Shown here: positions 33,417 to 44,988 of the stretch, in pieces
How positions within the stretch are numbered: the stretch's first letter is position 1
Layout of the letters: each line of letters starts with the position of its first letter
DNA from: Peronospora farinosa
Taxonomy: Eukaryota > Oomycota > Peronosporomycetes > Peronosporales > Peronosporaceae
Assembly: GCA_947646735.1 (NCBI GenBank)
Contig: CANTFK010000985.1
Coordinates: 1 to 64,000 of the forward strand
Length of the DNA: 64,000 bases
Reading direction: 5' to 3'
Translations under genes and position numbers: made by a program
Notes under the pieces: model-generated
Databases searched by the model: none
Told to the model about the DNA's origin: nothing
What the model saw: only the letters and a program-made list of their open reading frames with translations

Positions 33417-35282
33417 TTACTCGTCTGTGACGCAGCCTTCCGAAGCAGACTTCACGTTCTTTATGAACTTGTACAGCGTACCACGAGTGGCCTTGAGCGG
33501 AGGAGCTACCCACTCTTTCTTGCGCTGCGCCAACTCGTCCGCAGACACGTCAATAAAATCAATGCGATTCTTCTCAGCGTCAACCATGATCTTGTCACCG
33601 TTCTTCACGAGTGCAAGCGGGCCACCAACCTGAGCCTCAGGGGTGATGTGACCAATGATGAAACCGTGCGAGCCACCTGAGAAGCGGCCGTCAGTGAGCA
33701 TGGCGACATCCTTGCCCAGACCAGCTCCCATAATCGCAGAAGTAGGCGCAACTAAGAATGGTAAACAAAGTCAAGCACGTTAGATCAAGACAACTCGAGA
33801 TATCGACATCCAATAGAAAGACGTACGCATTTCAGGCATGCCAGGGCCGCCCTTTGGGCCTTCGTATCGGATAATAACGACGCTTCCCTTCGTGATCTCA
33901 TTGTTCTCCAAGCCAACCATCATGTCTTCCTCACAGTCATACACCTTCGCCGTGCCCGTAAAGACAAGACCCTCCTTGCCGGTAATCTTCGCCACCGAGC
34001 CCTCTGGAGCCAGATCACCGCGCAGAATACGCAAATGGCCACTGGACTTGAGCGGGCGATCCACTGGGTGGATAATTTCGTGGTTATCCGATAGGTCAGC
34101 CACATCCGCGAGATTTTCGCCCAGCGTCTTGCCCGTCACAGTGAGACAGTCACCGTTTATGAAGCCCTGGTTCATCAGATACTTAAGAACGGCGGGAGTG
34201 CCACCAACGCGGTGAATATCCTCCATCACATACTTGCCGCTAGGTTTAAGATCAGCTAGGAAAGGTACACGCTCACTGATCTTTTCAAACTCGTTAATAT
34301 CAAGCGGAATGTTTGCAGCACGCGCGATTGCGATCAAATGCAGCACGGCGTTGGTAGACCCACCCAAGGCCATGGTCACTGTAATGGCATTTTCAAAAGC
34401 CTCACGACTTAGAATATCAAGCGGCTTGATGTTCTTCTCAAGCAACACTTTCATCGCCTCACCGGCACTGAGGCACTCGTTCTTCTTTTCAATCGAATCA
34501 GCAGGGAAACTGGATGAGAATGGCAGACTCAGACCTAGCGTCTCAATAGCCGTTGCCATTGTATTGGCCGTGTACATGCCACCACAAGCACCAGCACCAG
34601 GACAAGCATGACGAATAATGTCATGTCGTTCTTCCTCTGTGATCCGTCCGGCAATGTATTCCCCGTACGCCTGAAAGGCCGATACAACATCCAGCGTCTC
34701 ACCCTTGGAGCTGCAACCAGCACGAATAGTACCACCGTAGACCATCAGCGATGGTCGATTTACACGAGCCATGGCAATCACACACCCGGGCATGTTCTTG
34801 TCACAACCAGGGATGCAAATATTACCATCATACCATTGACCACCCATGACTGTCTCAATTGAGTCAGCAATTAAATCACGTGACTGCAGACTGTAGCTCA
34901 TACCGTCTGTGCCCATACTGATACCATCACTTACACCGATAGTATTGAACCGAAGACCTACAAGACCTGCAGCATTTACTCCTTTCTTCACTTCACTGGC
35001 TAGATCCAGTAAGTGCATATTGCATGGATTACCTTCCCACCACATAGAAGCAATACCTACTTGAGGCTTGTCCATATCTTCCTCAGTCATACCAGTAGCA
35101 TACAACATCGCTTGCGAGGCACCACGTGCTTTTGGTTGCGTAACGATGGCACTGTATCGGTTCATGGGTACACCATCAATGGCTTTCGATACATCATCTC
35201 CAGCAGTAGCAAAAGCACGATGCAATAGCGTTCTACGAGTAGATGAGGAGACATTCGAGCGTATTATTCTTTTGCTCAACAT
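33417..35282 (-). CDS. ILV3: Dihydroxy-acid dehydratase, mitochondrial
   Basis: Two exons, 35282-33827 and 33751-33417, are joined by a 75-bp GTACG...TTAG intron; together they encode 596 residues. The enzyme dehydrates 2,3-dihydroxy-isovalerate and 2,3-dihydroxy-3-methylvalerate in valine and isoleucine synthesis. Both family signatures are present: GCDKNMPGC near residue 155 and [19 protein letters not shown] in the second exon. Fe-S ligand cysteines sit in [12 protein letters not shown] and CPGAGACGG. The first about 27 residues are basic and Ser/Thr-rich without acids ([20 protein letters not shown]), a likely mitochondrial presequence. The splice restores [18 protein letters not shown] exactly. 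Confidence 0.96.
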
Positions 35283-35518
35283 TTTGAGAGATCGAGTGGT
35301 CCAAAAGAGATCGAATCAAAGAGTGAGACAAGAGGCTCATGGTACGAGATTGTTTGGCCAAACACTTTGATAAGGCTAATTGGTAGAATACGTAGATTCA
35401 TAGATAGTAGACGCCGTCTACACAACGACAGCAAACACGACCACAGTGACGATAACAAAGCCCACAAAACCCATACAATTGTAGCCCTTTGCATGTATGT
35501 GCATTCTGATTCCGTGAT
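35283..35518. other. Intergenic between ILV3 start and cyclophilin stop
   Basis: These 236 bases must hold the ILV3 promoter. The same-strand neighbour ends at 35519. No motif is called. Confidence 0.4.
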
Positions 35519-37088
35519 TTATAGTTCTCCGCAATCAAGAATCGCAACTTCATTCTCTAAAAGAGGGCGGCTATTTCCATGGTCCACCTTCACATTCTGC
35601 ATAGCATCTACGACATCTAGCCCATCAATGACCTCACCAAAGACCACATGCTTTCCATCTAAATTCGTAAGGCCCGCTCTAGTTGTAATGAAGAACTGCA
35701 CATAGCAAAACACAAAAATCAGAGAGAGGAAGTAACACAACGCGATACATGAGCTAGACACTAGACACGATTGTACGACAGACAATGAGACTTTGTACCT
35801 GTGAGCCATTTGTATTCTTGCCTGCATTGGCCATGGACAGTAGACCAACTTCATCGTGAGGTAAAAACTTTTCGTCCTTGAAATTTCCCCAGAGATCCCC
35901 GTGTGGAGTGCCACGGTAAATACTTTGGCCACCCGTTCCATCTCCAGTGGTGAAATCTGCGCGCAATCGCAGCACAAAGATCAGCACTGAGTTTCAAAAT
36001 GCCATCGGACAACCATTTCCACAGCTCAATTACCTCCACCTTGGACCACAAAATTCTTGATGATGCGGTGAAATTTGCAGCCCTTTAAACTAAGGATCCC
36101 GCCCTACATGAAATCAGATAGACATGTCAGCTACCATCAATGGAATGAGCGTGAAACACTAAAATCATACTTTCTCCCCTGTACAAAGGCTGCGAAAGTT
36201 TTCCGAAGCAAGCGGTACCTCGTCCTTCAATAGACGCATGACAATCCTGCCAACTGGCGCCCCAGCGATCGAGATATTCATGTAAACAGTGGGGTCGGTG
36301 TCCTTCGTGATGAACTTCTTCTTGCGTTCTCGCAAACTCAATTTAGCGTTGACTACATAACGTTCGTGCAACTTCTGAAATAGCTCTTCTTCACGGCCAC
36401 TATAGGCCTCCAGCGTCCGATCGATTCCATTTAGCTTCGTGGGATTATACTTGGTGTAAAACTTCACCAGTCGGTCCCTGAAAGCGGTGTGAGGTTCCAG
36501 CAATAACCTCTCGCTCATCTCTGAACTCATCATACTCTCACTGGAAAGACTTAAACACGCTGCGTCTGCTTTATTCTGGCTGGAGCGTGGCAATCCGTAG
36601 CCTCTCTCTAGCAATTTTTCTGCAAGACTAGCTTCGAAGCCGTCTTCCTTCTCTTTACTAGCATCTTTCCTGTGGTCAATTCCAGCAGCTTCATTCACTA
36701 ATAATTGGTGTTGTTTACGCCATGACTTATGCGATCGTTGTCGAAATACCGTCGACGTCTCCATGTCCGAACCAATAAAACGTCCGAGATTATGCGACCC
36801 ATCCAATAAATTGAGCTTCCACTTGTTCTCCAGTATCAAATCATTCAACGCCGAATCTTCTCGAAGTTTCTTTACTTCATTCCACTTCTCAAACGACTTT
36901 TTCTTGAATGCTGTCGCCATTGCCACACTTTCTGGATCAGTCACGACTGTGGCGTCCTCATTGCTCCACTAGAAACACAATACAATACACGTAATTTTAT
37001 TTTTGTACAATTAGTCAATGCATTTGAGTTCATATTGCCGTAAACTTACGCTGAAGAATCGTATCGGATGCCGCTGATCTTCCGTCAT
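35519..37088 (-). CDS. Cyclophilin-type peptidyl-prolyl isomerase with long N-terminal extension
   Basis: Five exons are inferred: 37088-37050, 36968-36171, 36103-36034, 35956-35799 and 35695-35519, giving 413 residues. The C-terminal about 170 residues are a cyclophilin domain: [46 protein letters not shown] (catalytic Arg kept), [16 protein letters not shown] and LDGKHVVFG. The Trp that contacts cyclosporin in human CypA, just before LDGK, is Asn here. The N-terminal 240 residues hold polar helices and a [29 protein letters not shown] motif of a kind seen in other protist proteins. Role: proline isomerisation; the cargo is unknown. It is head to head with RPL13A. Confidence 0.88.
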
Positions 37089-37296
37089 GATCCAAGTATA
37101 CAGTGTATACCTTGCAGGTTAGTATTCCATGTGGCGCACATTAAGAATGAGATGTATTGTCATTCGTTAAAAATCGCCTTAAAGAGCAGTGATTGGTCAG
37201 AGACAGCGATTGGTAGCGGAAGACTTTGGAGCTCTTCGCCCCATGTAATGGACCATTTCCTCATTCTTCGTCGGTGAATTGTCCCGAGTATAAAAA
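37089..37296. promoter_or_regulatory. Bidirectional promoter, cyclophilin / RPL13A
   Basis: These 208 bases lie between divergent start codons. Two ATTGG motifs (inverted CCAAT boxes, 37192-37196 and 37209-37213) sit 17 bases apart. CTCATTCTTCG at about 37260-37270 fits the oomycete initiator core (YTCATTYY), 26 bases before the RPL13A ATG. The element names are known; use here is inferred. Confidence 0.5.
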
Positions 37297-38541
37297 ATGG
37301 TGTTTGAAAAGCCGATTGTTGTTGACTGCCGTGGTCACTTGGTAGGCCGTCTTGCGTCTTTGATTGCCAAGGAACTTTTAATGGGACAGCACGTTGTGGC
37401 AGTGCGTTGTGAACAGCTGGAGATCTCGGGCTCGCGTACGTATATTGCAATGATTACTTTGATATTATTTCTAGTAGAGAGAGAGAGAGAGACAGATCTA
37501 GTGTATAGACTATAGATGTGATGGATCTGTCATGTCGTACAGTGAAGTAGAGTGTCTTGCTACGTAGAGATTCTTTGAATGTGGCAAGGAGAGCTGCATA
37601 TCGACTGTAATTTGACGTTTGGTCTACCGTCTGCATTGACATAATGAGCTTGTGGCTTGTTCTTTGGTTGCTGCGCTCTTTCACGTTCTACGTTGGATTT
37701 TTACTGAAAGGTAAAGCATGAAGATGTGGAGCGTGAGAGTTACAAGAGTGTAGTGCAAGCCAATCGATGTTAAGATGGAACGACAAGTGAGTGTCGATAC
37801 AGATGAGAAAAAAAGACGGATGCAATCATTGCAAACCTCCTCAAACATGCAAAAGTCGCTGCGTGCAGACACCCTGCGACGCTGCACGACATCTCTGGAT
37901 GTTGTTGTAGTAGAGCAGCGGTGTGTCATGCCGTCTAGCTGTATGGTTTTAAGACAGATTACTCATGTGGTCTGCTCTTGCTTCCATTTTACAACAGACG
38001 TGCGCAACAAACTCAAATTTCTTCAGTTTTTGAACAAGCGAACGGCGACTAACCCCAAGAAGGGACCTGTCCACTACCGTGCACCATCGCGTATGCTGTG
38101 GCGTACAATTCGTGGTATGCTGCCGCACAAGACGGCCCGTGGTGCCGCTGCCCTGCAACGCCTTAAGGTACGACGAAGCCATTCAGCATAGAATCTTAAG
38201 CACTTGATTTAATGAGGTGTGGCTATGTTCCTGCACAGGTGTTCGATGGCATTCCGTCGCCGTACGATAAGCAGAAGCGTATGGTTATCCCCGCTGCCCT
38301 GCGTGTGCTGCGCTTGAAGGCCAATCGTCGCTATACTGTCCTTGGCGCTCTCGCCTCGGAAGTTGGCTGGCGTCACGGTGAGCTGGTCAAGCGTCTCGAG
38401 GCCAAGCGTGTACTCAAGTCTGACGCTTTCTACAAGAAGAAAGTTGCCCAGCAGAAGCGTCTTGCCGAGACTGAGGCCAAGGTATTCGCCGACAACTCGG
38501 AGCTCAAGCCTACGCTTGCCAAGTACGGCCACGCTCTTTAA
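37297..38541 (+). CDS. RPL13A: 60S ribosomal protein L13a (uL13)
   Basis: Three exons, 37297-37435, 37998-38167 and 38239-38541, join to 203 residues, the length of the human protein. The sequence opens [21 protein letters not shown], and the middle has [19 protein letters not shown] and [13 protein letters not shown]. The third exon gives [18 protein letters not shown]. uL13 is part of the large ribosomal subunit. The first intron (37436-37997, 562 bp) is unusually long for this locus, while the second is 71 bp. Splicing gives ISGS-H-V-RNKLKF at the first junction. Confidence 0.95.
37436..37997 (+). other. Long first intron of RPL13A
   Basis: The intron runs from GTACGTATATTG to TTTTACAACAG, 562 bp against 60-107 bp for all other introns in the window. 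I looked for box C/D and H/ACA snoRNA signals and found no convincing pair. It includes a GAGAGAGAGAGAGAG run at about 37477. Confidence 0.8.
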
Positions 38542-38850
38542 GTGGGTGGCTACTTTGCTTTATTTCTTGGGTCACAACTTTGAAAACAGTAGCAGACGCT
38601 TATTACATTGCGTCACTTGTTTCTAATAACACTGGAAACGTTGAGGAATTTAATTGTCGTTTTGATGGGGGGCACTTTTGTATCGATGTTGCTTGCTTCC
38701 TACAACAAGAACATTGGTTCTAACGTTCGACAAATGATAAGCTTATCACTAAGAAGTTCATTCACATGTACTAGTATGTTCTTTTAAATGAGTACCTGTT
38801 CCTTGCATTAAGTTACCTGGTCCTCTAGCTTGAGCAAGAAAAAATGTTGA
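38542..38850. other. Intergenic between convergent genes
   Basis: The stretch lies between the RPL13A stop and the SCYL2-like stop, holds the two 3' UTRs, and has no other feature. Confidence 0.4.
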
Positions 38851-41690
38851 CTACAACCCGTCAAAGGCGCTAAACTTATCCCCACTTTGCTGTTGCTGCG
38901 ATGCAAACTGATCGTAACCTGACGCTTGGATCTGCAGCATGTGCCCAGGACCGGTAAGCCCCACGTTATTTTGGCCATAGCCCGATGCTTGCTGCACTCC
39001 GTAAGGGGTCATCTGCATCATGCCCGGATTGTACTGCTGCTGCTGCTGGGTCATCATTCCGTTGCCCATATTTTGGCCGTAGGGCACCAAGCTCTGCTGC
39101 TGACCCACTGCGTTAGCCTGTATTCCCATGGTATTCTGATTCGTGTATGTTAATGTCCCTGACTGAATACCCCCGCTCATGCCCAAACTCATGCTATTAG
39201 ACACGCCGCCCGCACCGCTATTTGAGCTCGAGGCAGGAACACTTGCAGCAGGCAAAGCAGTAAGCAGATCTCCTGTGTCAAGGAGGTCGTTGGACGTACC
39301 AGACGGCTGCGTTCACAAACGATAACAGCATCAGCTACTATACACATTTGCAAGACAAGTAGCCTTGTACGCACCCTTGTAGTACTCGATTCCATGCCAA
39401 GCAAATCAGTGTTTCCATCATCCTTTTTGCCCGCCCGGCGGTTGGACCGTGCGCTACCTTTCTTGCCTGCCCGCCGGCGTGCAGAGAATGATTCCGCACG
39501 CTCCGCTGCTGACTCGCGGTGGCCACCTGAGTCACGGGTGGTCTCAGTCTTGCTGCCGGAAGATGAGCTTGACTTGCCCAAATAAAACGGATCGTCCACG
39601 TATCGTTCGGGCCTCTGATTCTGACCGGCTTCAGGCTCAGGCACTTTTTTCTTTGGAATGTACTCCTGAGATAGCAGCTTATTAGCTGCAGCAGCACCTG
39701 ACTCCCGTTCCTTTGAAGCCTCTGCGGCACGAACTGCGTTTGACATACCCGAAGCAGCAGTGATGCTAGTTCTTACTGTACTGACAGAGTTTTGAGATGT
39801 GAACGATTTGTCACGCTCACTAATCACAGCCTTAAGCATGTCTTGAATCTTCTCGCACACCATATCAAACTGCGAGTTGTTCAAAGTTTGCTCCCACAAC
39901 AACGGGGCCACCGCAGGAATAATAAGTTTTGCAGCAAACTCGGGACCTAAATGTTTACCGAGGTTGTCGTAGCACCCAAGAATGCACATACACGCAGCAG
40001 GTGTCTTGTCTTCTTGAAGCGTCTTCTGGAGAGTAGGCAGTACGCTCTCAATCAACAGGTCTTTGTCAAACACGTGGAAAGACTTGGCCAGCCAGACCAA
40101 TGCATTTATTCGCACAGATGGCTGCGGTGGAGTCAGAATGAGCTTGTTCACACGCGGCAAAATCACCTGCTTCAAGATGCGGTATTCGAACAAACTAGCC
40201 TGGTCCACAATTTTGTTCAGCACCGTGTCCAGAATGTCAGGCACTGTGCTATCAAGTGCGCGGCAGAGCATTGGCACAATGTGGTCGCGTATGTAGCCAT
40301 CCTCTGCCTTTGGGATGAGCGTCTCCAACTCCGATACGAACATTAACATGCATTGTACCGGATCCGTAATCGCCAGCAGCGGAACCATCATAGGAGCGAT
40401 AGAGTGCGAAAATGTTTGCTTGTCCACCTTGGCCACAATCTTAAGCAATGGCGTGATTACGAACGGAGCCACAGCCTTGTTAATTACGACGGACTGAAGC
40501 CCTGGGATGACCATGTCACGAAGTACACGCGGAGAAAAGCCATCAATAGCATCAGCCAGCGTCGTCAAGAACTTTGCCTGTGCCGCTGGCTCCAGCTCCA
40601 CTAAACCTTGCAGCGTACGCAGCATCTTAATAGGACCCGAATCGAAAAACGGTGATGCTAAAAATGCACGGGCCTCTGGTCGCTTCGGTGGCTCTATTGA
40701 AAGCAACGAGCGAATCGTGTTCTGCAATGCAGTCGGTACTGATGGCGGGAACGAGATCGGATGGAGAGACTGTACCTTGTAGCCATGGGTCATCTTGTTG
40801 CCATCATGCACGTCAATCACAGGGTTACGTCCGCCATCTGCGCGAGCTGGTACAAATAATTCGTACACTAGCAGACCGAGCGAGAACATGTCGGCCTTGT
40901 TGCCAAACATTCGCGGTTCCGTCACGAGTTCAGGAGCACAGTACTCAAGTGGAGGTTCCCAGCTTCCTTCAATAGCACCTGTAATTGAATTTCTTACTCC
41001 TGTTGAGGCATCAAAGCTGTAGTATTCACTGCGGGAGGTCTGACCAGGCTCGACAACACGGCAGAACCCCATCCCACCAAGTTTCCACTCCCCCTTGGGC
41101 GTGATAAAGATACTGTGTGGTCCTAGACTAAGATGTACACGACGTCCCTCACGATGCAAGAAACTGAGCGCCTCTCCAACGTGCATGAGGCCACAGGCAA
41201 GTTCAAACTCCGTGAGACCAATTTCCAGCACCTCAGGCGTGACATTAACAATGTTGGTGAAATTCTTGCACGCATTGGCCAATGAGCACGTAATACGTTC
41301 CGTGACAAAGCACAGGGAGCGGCGACTTTCTTCATAAACTTCCTCGACCTTAAGTACGTGTGGATGTCGCAACACTCGAAGCGTCTTCATTTCTTGACGA
41401 AGAATTTCCAATACACGTTCCTGTGCTTCTTTACTTTTAAGCCGTTTCAGCTCTTCCTTGTCAAATAGAAACACACTATACTCGTTATTTGTCTTGCGAT
41501 GGACAGCAGGAAAGATCTTCCATGAAAGTTCATGGCCCCCAGACGCCGTGCAATCCTTTGGTGTCTCGTAATGCTTAAGATACTCTTCACTCATCATACT
41601 ATGAAGATTCTGCGCCCCTGAGACAGCAGCAGACGCTGCACCAGACACAGCCGTCTGAACGACACTTGATAAACGATTTAGCATGCTCAT
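38851..41690 (-). CDS. SCY1-like pseudokinase (SCYL2 type)
   Basis: Two exons, 41690-39375 and 39306-38851, are separated by a 68-bp GTGCGT...CGCAG intron. They encode 923 residues, close to human SCYL2 (929). Residues about 35-330 are a protein-kinase fold without catalytic residues: HRD is replaced by HLSLGPHSI and DFG by GGMGF, while APE survives as CAPELV. Residues about 340-620 form HEAT-like helices (ITPLLKIVAKVDKQTFS, LPTLQKTLQEDKTPAACM). Then come a basic Ser-rich linker (RRRAGKKGSARSNRRAGKK) and a Gln/Met/Gly-rich tail. SCYL2 relatives bind clathrin and adaptors in trans-Golgi and endosome traffic. The tail starts PSGTSNDLLDTGDLL, a DLL-type motif that could bind clathrin (inferred). 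Confidence 0.9.
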
Positions 41691-42272
41691 GCTTACTTGG
41701 CTATGTATGGATGGAATCGATGATTGATATAGTAATTCTTAAAACACCTTACTAATTCCAAGAGTAAAAGGAATTGTACCTGTGATGTGGTACGAGGGTT
41801 CGATATAGGTACAAATGCACATTTTAGCGTACTGATGGACAGTTAATGATCGTACTTGCACTGGAAATTACGAGTTGAGACTGATACAAACAAGAAAGGT
41901 GCTTTCCACAGTGTGTCCAAGTTGGGCGAAAATGACACACACGTTACGCAATGGCACCATTAAAATTACTGTAAGTGCCGAATCTGGCGTGGATTATAAT
42001 ATACCTGCTAGCTCTGCTGGATGCCGACATCACCAATGCTGAAATAGGAATGCATATACATATAGTTAAAATAGCTTGCTTTACAAGGCCGTCGGGTGGA
42101 TCATGTGCTTGAATAAGCACAGATCGAAAGAAGAAAAGGAAACAAGTGTTTTAGACCCTGGGAATAGTTTCGCTTCAAAATAGCTTTGAAGCAATTTGAA
42201 TTCTCTTACACCTCGCTTCAGAAGTGATAACATCTTTAGCACCTAGAGATAAGCAATAATCATACCACTTGA
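41691..42272. other. Upstream region of the SCYL2-like gene and left flank of the tRNA array
   Basis: No gene was found. GGGTTCGATAT near 41808 resembles a Pol III B box but no tRNA folds around it. The array-like sequence begins at about 42273. Confidence 0.4.
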
Positions 42273-42602
42273 CGCAAACCTCTAACTTTACACGCCCACA
42301 TGTTCCGCCGACAGCATGCACTCTACGCACTTCACATATGCGTCACGACCCTCCTCCCTTGCTTTACCTTCCAATAAAGCGGTATATCCACACTCGTCAC
42401 TCCTTTTCGGTCCGTCATGGTGGTCCTACGCGTCAAAGCCTTCTCTTCATTGTTCCGTCTCTTTCTGATTCGGTGTTTATGGCTGCAGCATATGCCGCAA
42501 GTGATGAGCCTGTCGATATCTATCAATCCAGCCGCTAATGGACGCCTAGCGGTCGCAAGCAATGAGCTACATAAGTGTCGAAAAAGACCAGCTCCAACAA
42601 CA
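42273..42602. repeat. First spacer of the array (boundary unit)
   Basis: The homology to the repeat unit starts at GCAAACCTCTAACTTTACACG, where other units read GCAAACCTATTTACACG; the tRNA that should precede it is missing. The spacer mixes proximal and distal variants (distal-like CACGACCC and ATGGTGGTCC, proximal-like AATAAAGCGGTATATCC), as expected of an old edge unit. Confidence 0.8.
42581..42585 (-). terminator. Pol III terminator of tRNA copy 1 (T5)
   Basis: On the tRNA strand a run of five T follows the mature 3' end after 17 bases. The same T5 stands at the same distance in every unit of the array, which predicts a trailer of about 20 nt. Confidence 0.8.
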
Positions 42603-42674
42603 GGGCCTTGCCGGAGATCGAATCCGGGACCTCTCGCACCCTAAGCGAGAATCATACCACTAGACCACAAGGCC
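42603..42674 (-). tRNA. tRNA-Pro(AGG), copy 1
   Basis: The 72-nt cloverleaf has no intron. The acceptor stem GGCCTTG/CAAGGCC is perfect with discriminator C73. The anticodon stem is CTCGC/GCGAG with loop TTAGGGT (anticodon AGG, read as IGG after editing, decoding CCU, CCC and CCA). The T arm is CCGGA-TTCGATC-TCCGG. The A box TGGTCTAGTGG fits the consensus. The B box GATTCGATCTC departs from GGTTCGANTCC because position pair 53-61 is A-U rather than G-C. Left spacer type a, boundary form. Confidence 0.96.
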
Positions 42675-43001
42675 ACGCAAACCTATTTACACGCCCACAT
42701 GTTCCGCCGCCAGCATGCACTCTACACACTTCACACATGCGTCACAACCCTCCTCCCTTGCTTTACTTTCCAATAAAGCGGTATATCCACACTCGTCACT
42801 CCTTTTCGGTCCGTCATGGTGTTCCTACGCGTCAAAGCCTTCTCTTCATTGTTCCGTCTCTTTCTGATTCGGTGTTTATGGCTGCAGCATATGCCGCAAG
42901 TGATGAGCCTGTCGATATCTATCAATCCAGCCGTTAATGGACGCCTAGCGGTCGCAAGCAATGAGCTACATAAGTGTCGAAAAAGACCAGCTCCAACAAC
43001 A

Positions 43002-43073
43002 GGGCCTTGCCGGAGATCGAATCCGGGACCTCTCGCACCCTAAGCGAGAATCATACCACTAGACCACAAGGCC
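43002..43073 (-). tRNA. tRNA-Pro(AGG), copy 2
   Basis: 399 bp from copy 1; left spacer proximal family, mosaic type b. Confidence 0.96.
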
Positions 43074-43400
43074 ACGCAAACCTATTTACACGCCCACATG
43101 TTCCGCCGCCAGCATGCACTCTACACACTTCACACATGCGTCACAACCCTCCTCCCTTGCTTTACTTTCCAATAAAGCGGTATATCCACACTCGTCACTC
43201 CTTTTCGGTCCGTCATGGTGTTCCTACGCGTCAAAGCCTTCTCTTCATTGTTCCGTCTCTTTCTGATTCGGTGTTTATGGCTGCAGCATATGCCGCAAGT
43301 GATGAGCCTGTCGATATCTATCAATCCAGCCGCTAATGGACGCCTAGCGGTCGCAAGCAATGAGCTACATAAGTGTCGAAAAAGACCAGCTCCAACAACA

Positions 43401-43472
43401 GGGCCTTGCCGGAGATCGAATCCGGGACCTCTCGCACCCTAAGCGAGAATCATACCACTAGACCACAAGGCC
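43401..43472 (-). tRNA. tRNA-Pro(AGG), copy 3
   Basis: Proximal spacer, type a. Confidence 0.96.
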
Positions 43473-43799
43473 ACGCAAACCTATTTACACGCCCACATGT
43501 TCCGCCGCCAGCATGCACTCTACACACTTCACACATGCGTCACAACCCTCCTCCCTTGCTTTACTTTCCAATAAAGCGGTATATCCACACTCGTCACTCC
43601 TTTTCGGTCCGTCATGGTGTTCCTACGCGTCAAAGCCTTCTCTTCATTGTTCCGTCTCTTTCTGATTCGGTGTTTATGGCTGCAGCATATGCCGCAAGTG
43701 ATGAGCCTGTCGATATCTATCAATCCAGCCGCTAATCGACGCCTAGCGGTCGCAAGCAATGAGCTACATAAGTGTCGAAAAAGACCAGCTCCAACAACA

Positions 43800-43871
43800 G
43801 GGCCTTGCCGGAGATCGAATCCGGGACCTCTCGCACCCTAAGCGAGAATCATACCACTAGACCACAAGGCC
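43800..43871 (-). tRNA. tRNA-Pro(AGG), copy 4
   Basis: Proximal spacer, type c. Confidence 0.96.
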
Positions 43872-44194
43872 ACGCAAACCTATTTACACGCCCACATGTT
43901 CCGCCGCCAGCATGCACTCTACACACTTCACACATGCGTCACAACCCTCCTCCCTTGCTTTACTTTCCAATAAAGCGGTATATCCACACTCGTCACTCCT
44001 TTTCGGTCCGTCATGGTGTTCCTACGCGTCAAAGCCTTCTCTTCATTGTTCCGTCTCTTTCTGATTCGGTGTTTATGGCTGCAGCATATGCCGCAAGTGA
44101 TGAGCCTGTCGACTATCATCCAGCCGCTAATCGAAGCCGACCGGTCGCAAGCAATGAGCTACATAAGTGTCGAAAAAGACCAGCTCCAACAACA

Positions 44195-44266
44195 GGGCCT
44201 TGCCGGAGATCGAATCCGGGACCTCTCGCACCCTAAGCGAGAATCATACCACTAGACCACAAGGCC
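44195..44266 (-). tRNA. tRNA-Pro(AGG), copy 5
   Basis: 395-bp unit, type e. Confidence 0.96.
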
Positions 44267-44589
44267 ACGCAAACCTATTTACACGCCCACATGTTCCGCC
44301 GCCAGCATGCACTCTACACACTTCACACATGCGTCACAACCCTCCTCCCTTGCTTTACTTTCCAATAAAGCGGTATATCCACACTCGTCACTCCTTTTCG
44401 GTCCGTCATGGTGTTCCTACGCGTCAAAGCCTTCTCTTCATTGTTCCGTCTCTTTCTGATTCGGTGTTTATGGCTGCAGCATATGCCGCAAGTGATGAGC
44501 CTGTCGACTATCATCCAGCCGCTAATCGAAGCCGACCGGTCGCAAGCAATGAGCTACATAAGTGTCGAAAAAGACCAGCTCCAACAACA

Positions 44590-44661
44590 GGGCCTTGCCG
44601 GAGATCGAATCCGGGACCTCTCGCACCCTAAGCGAGAATCATACCACTAGACCACAAGGCC
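44590..44661 (-). tRNA. tRNA-Pro(AGG), copy 6
   Basis: 395-bp unit, type e. Confidence 0.96.
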
Positions 44662-44988
44662 ACGCAAACCTATTTACACGCCCACATGTTCCGCCGCCAG
44701 CATGCACTCTACACACTTCACACATGCGTCACAACCCTCCTCCCTTGCTTTACTTTCCAATAAAGCGGTATATCCACACTCGTCACTCCTTTTCGGTCCG
44801 TCATGGTGTTCCTACGCGTCAAAGCCTTCTCTTCATTGTTCCGTCTCTTTCTGATTCGGTGTTTATGGCTGCAGCATATGCCGCAAGTGATGAGCCTGTC
44901 GATATCTATCAATCCAGCCGTTAATCGACGCCTAGCGGTCGCAAGCAATGAGCTACATAAGTGTCGAAAAAGACCAGCTCCAACAACA

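Noticed and set aside
37436..37997. Box C/D snoRNA in the RPL13A intron
   Set aside because: A GTGATGG and a distant CTGA exist, but they are about 190 bases apart without a terminal stem.
37775..38191. 138-codon frame with an ATG inside the RPL13A intron
   Set aside because: It is RPL13A exon 2 plus intron read-through at both ends. The uL13 sequence needs splicing at 37997/37998 and 38167/38168.
1..41690. Prokaryotic signals (operons, Shine-Dalgarno sites, rho-independent terminators)
   Set aside because: Spliced eukaryotic genes and eukaryotic tRNA features throughout make these inapplicable.
41800..41825. B-box-like GGGTTCGATAT upstream of the array
   Set aside because: No acceptor, D or anticodon stem can be built around it.
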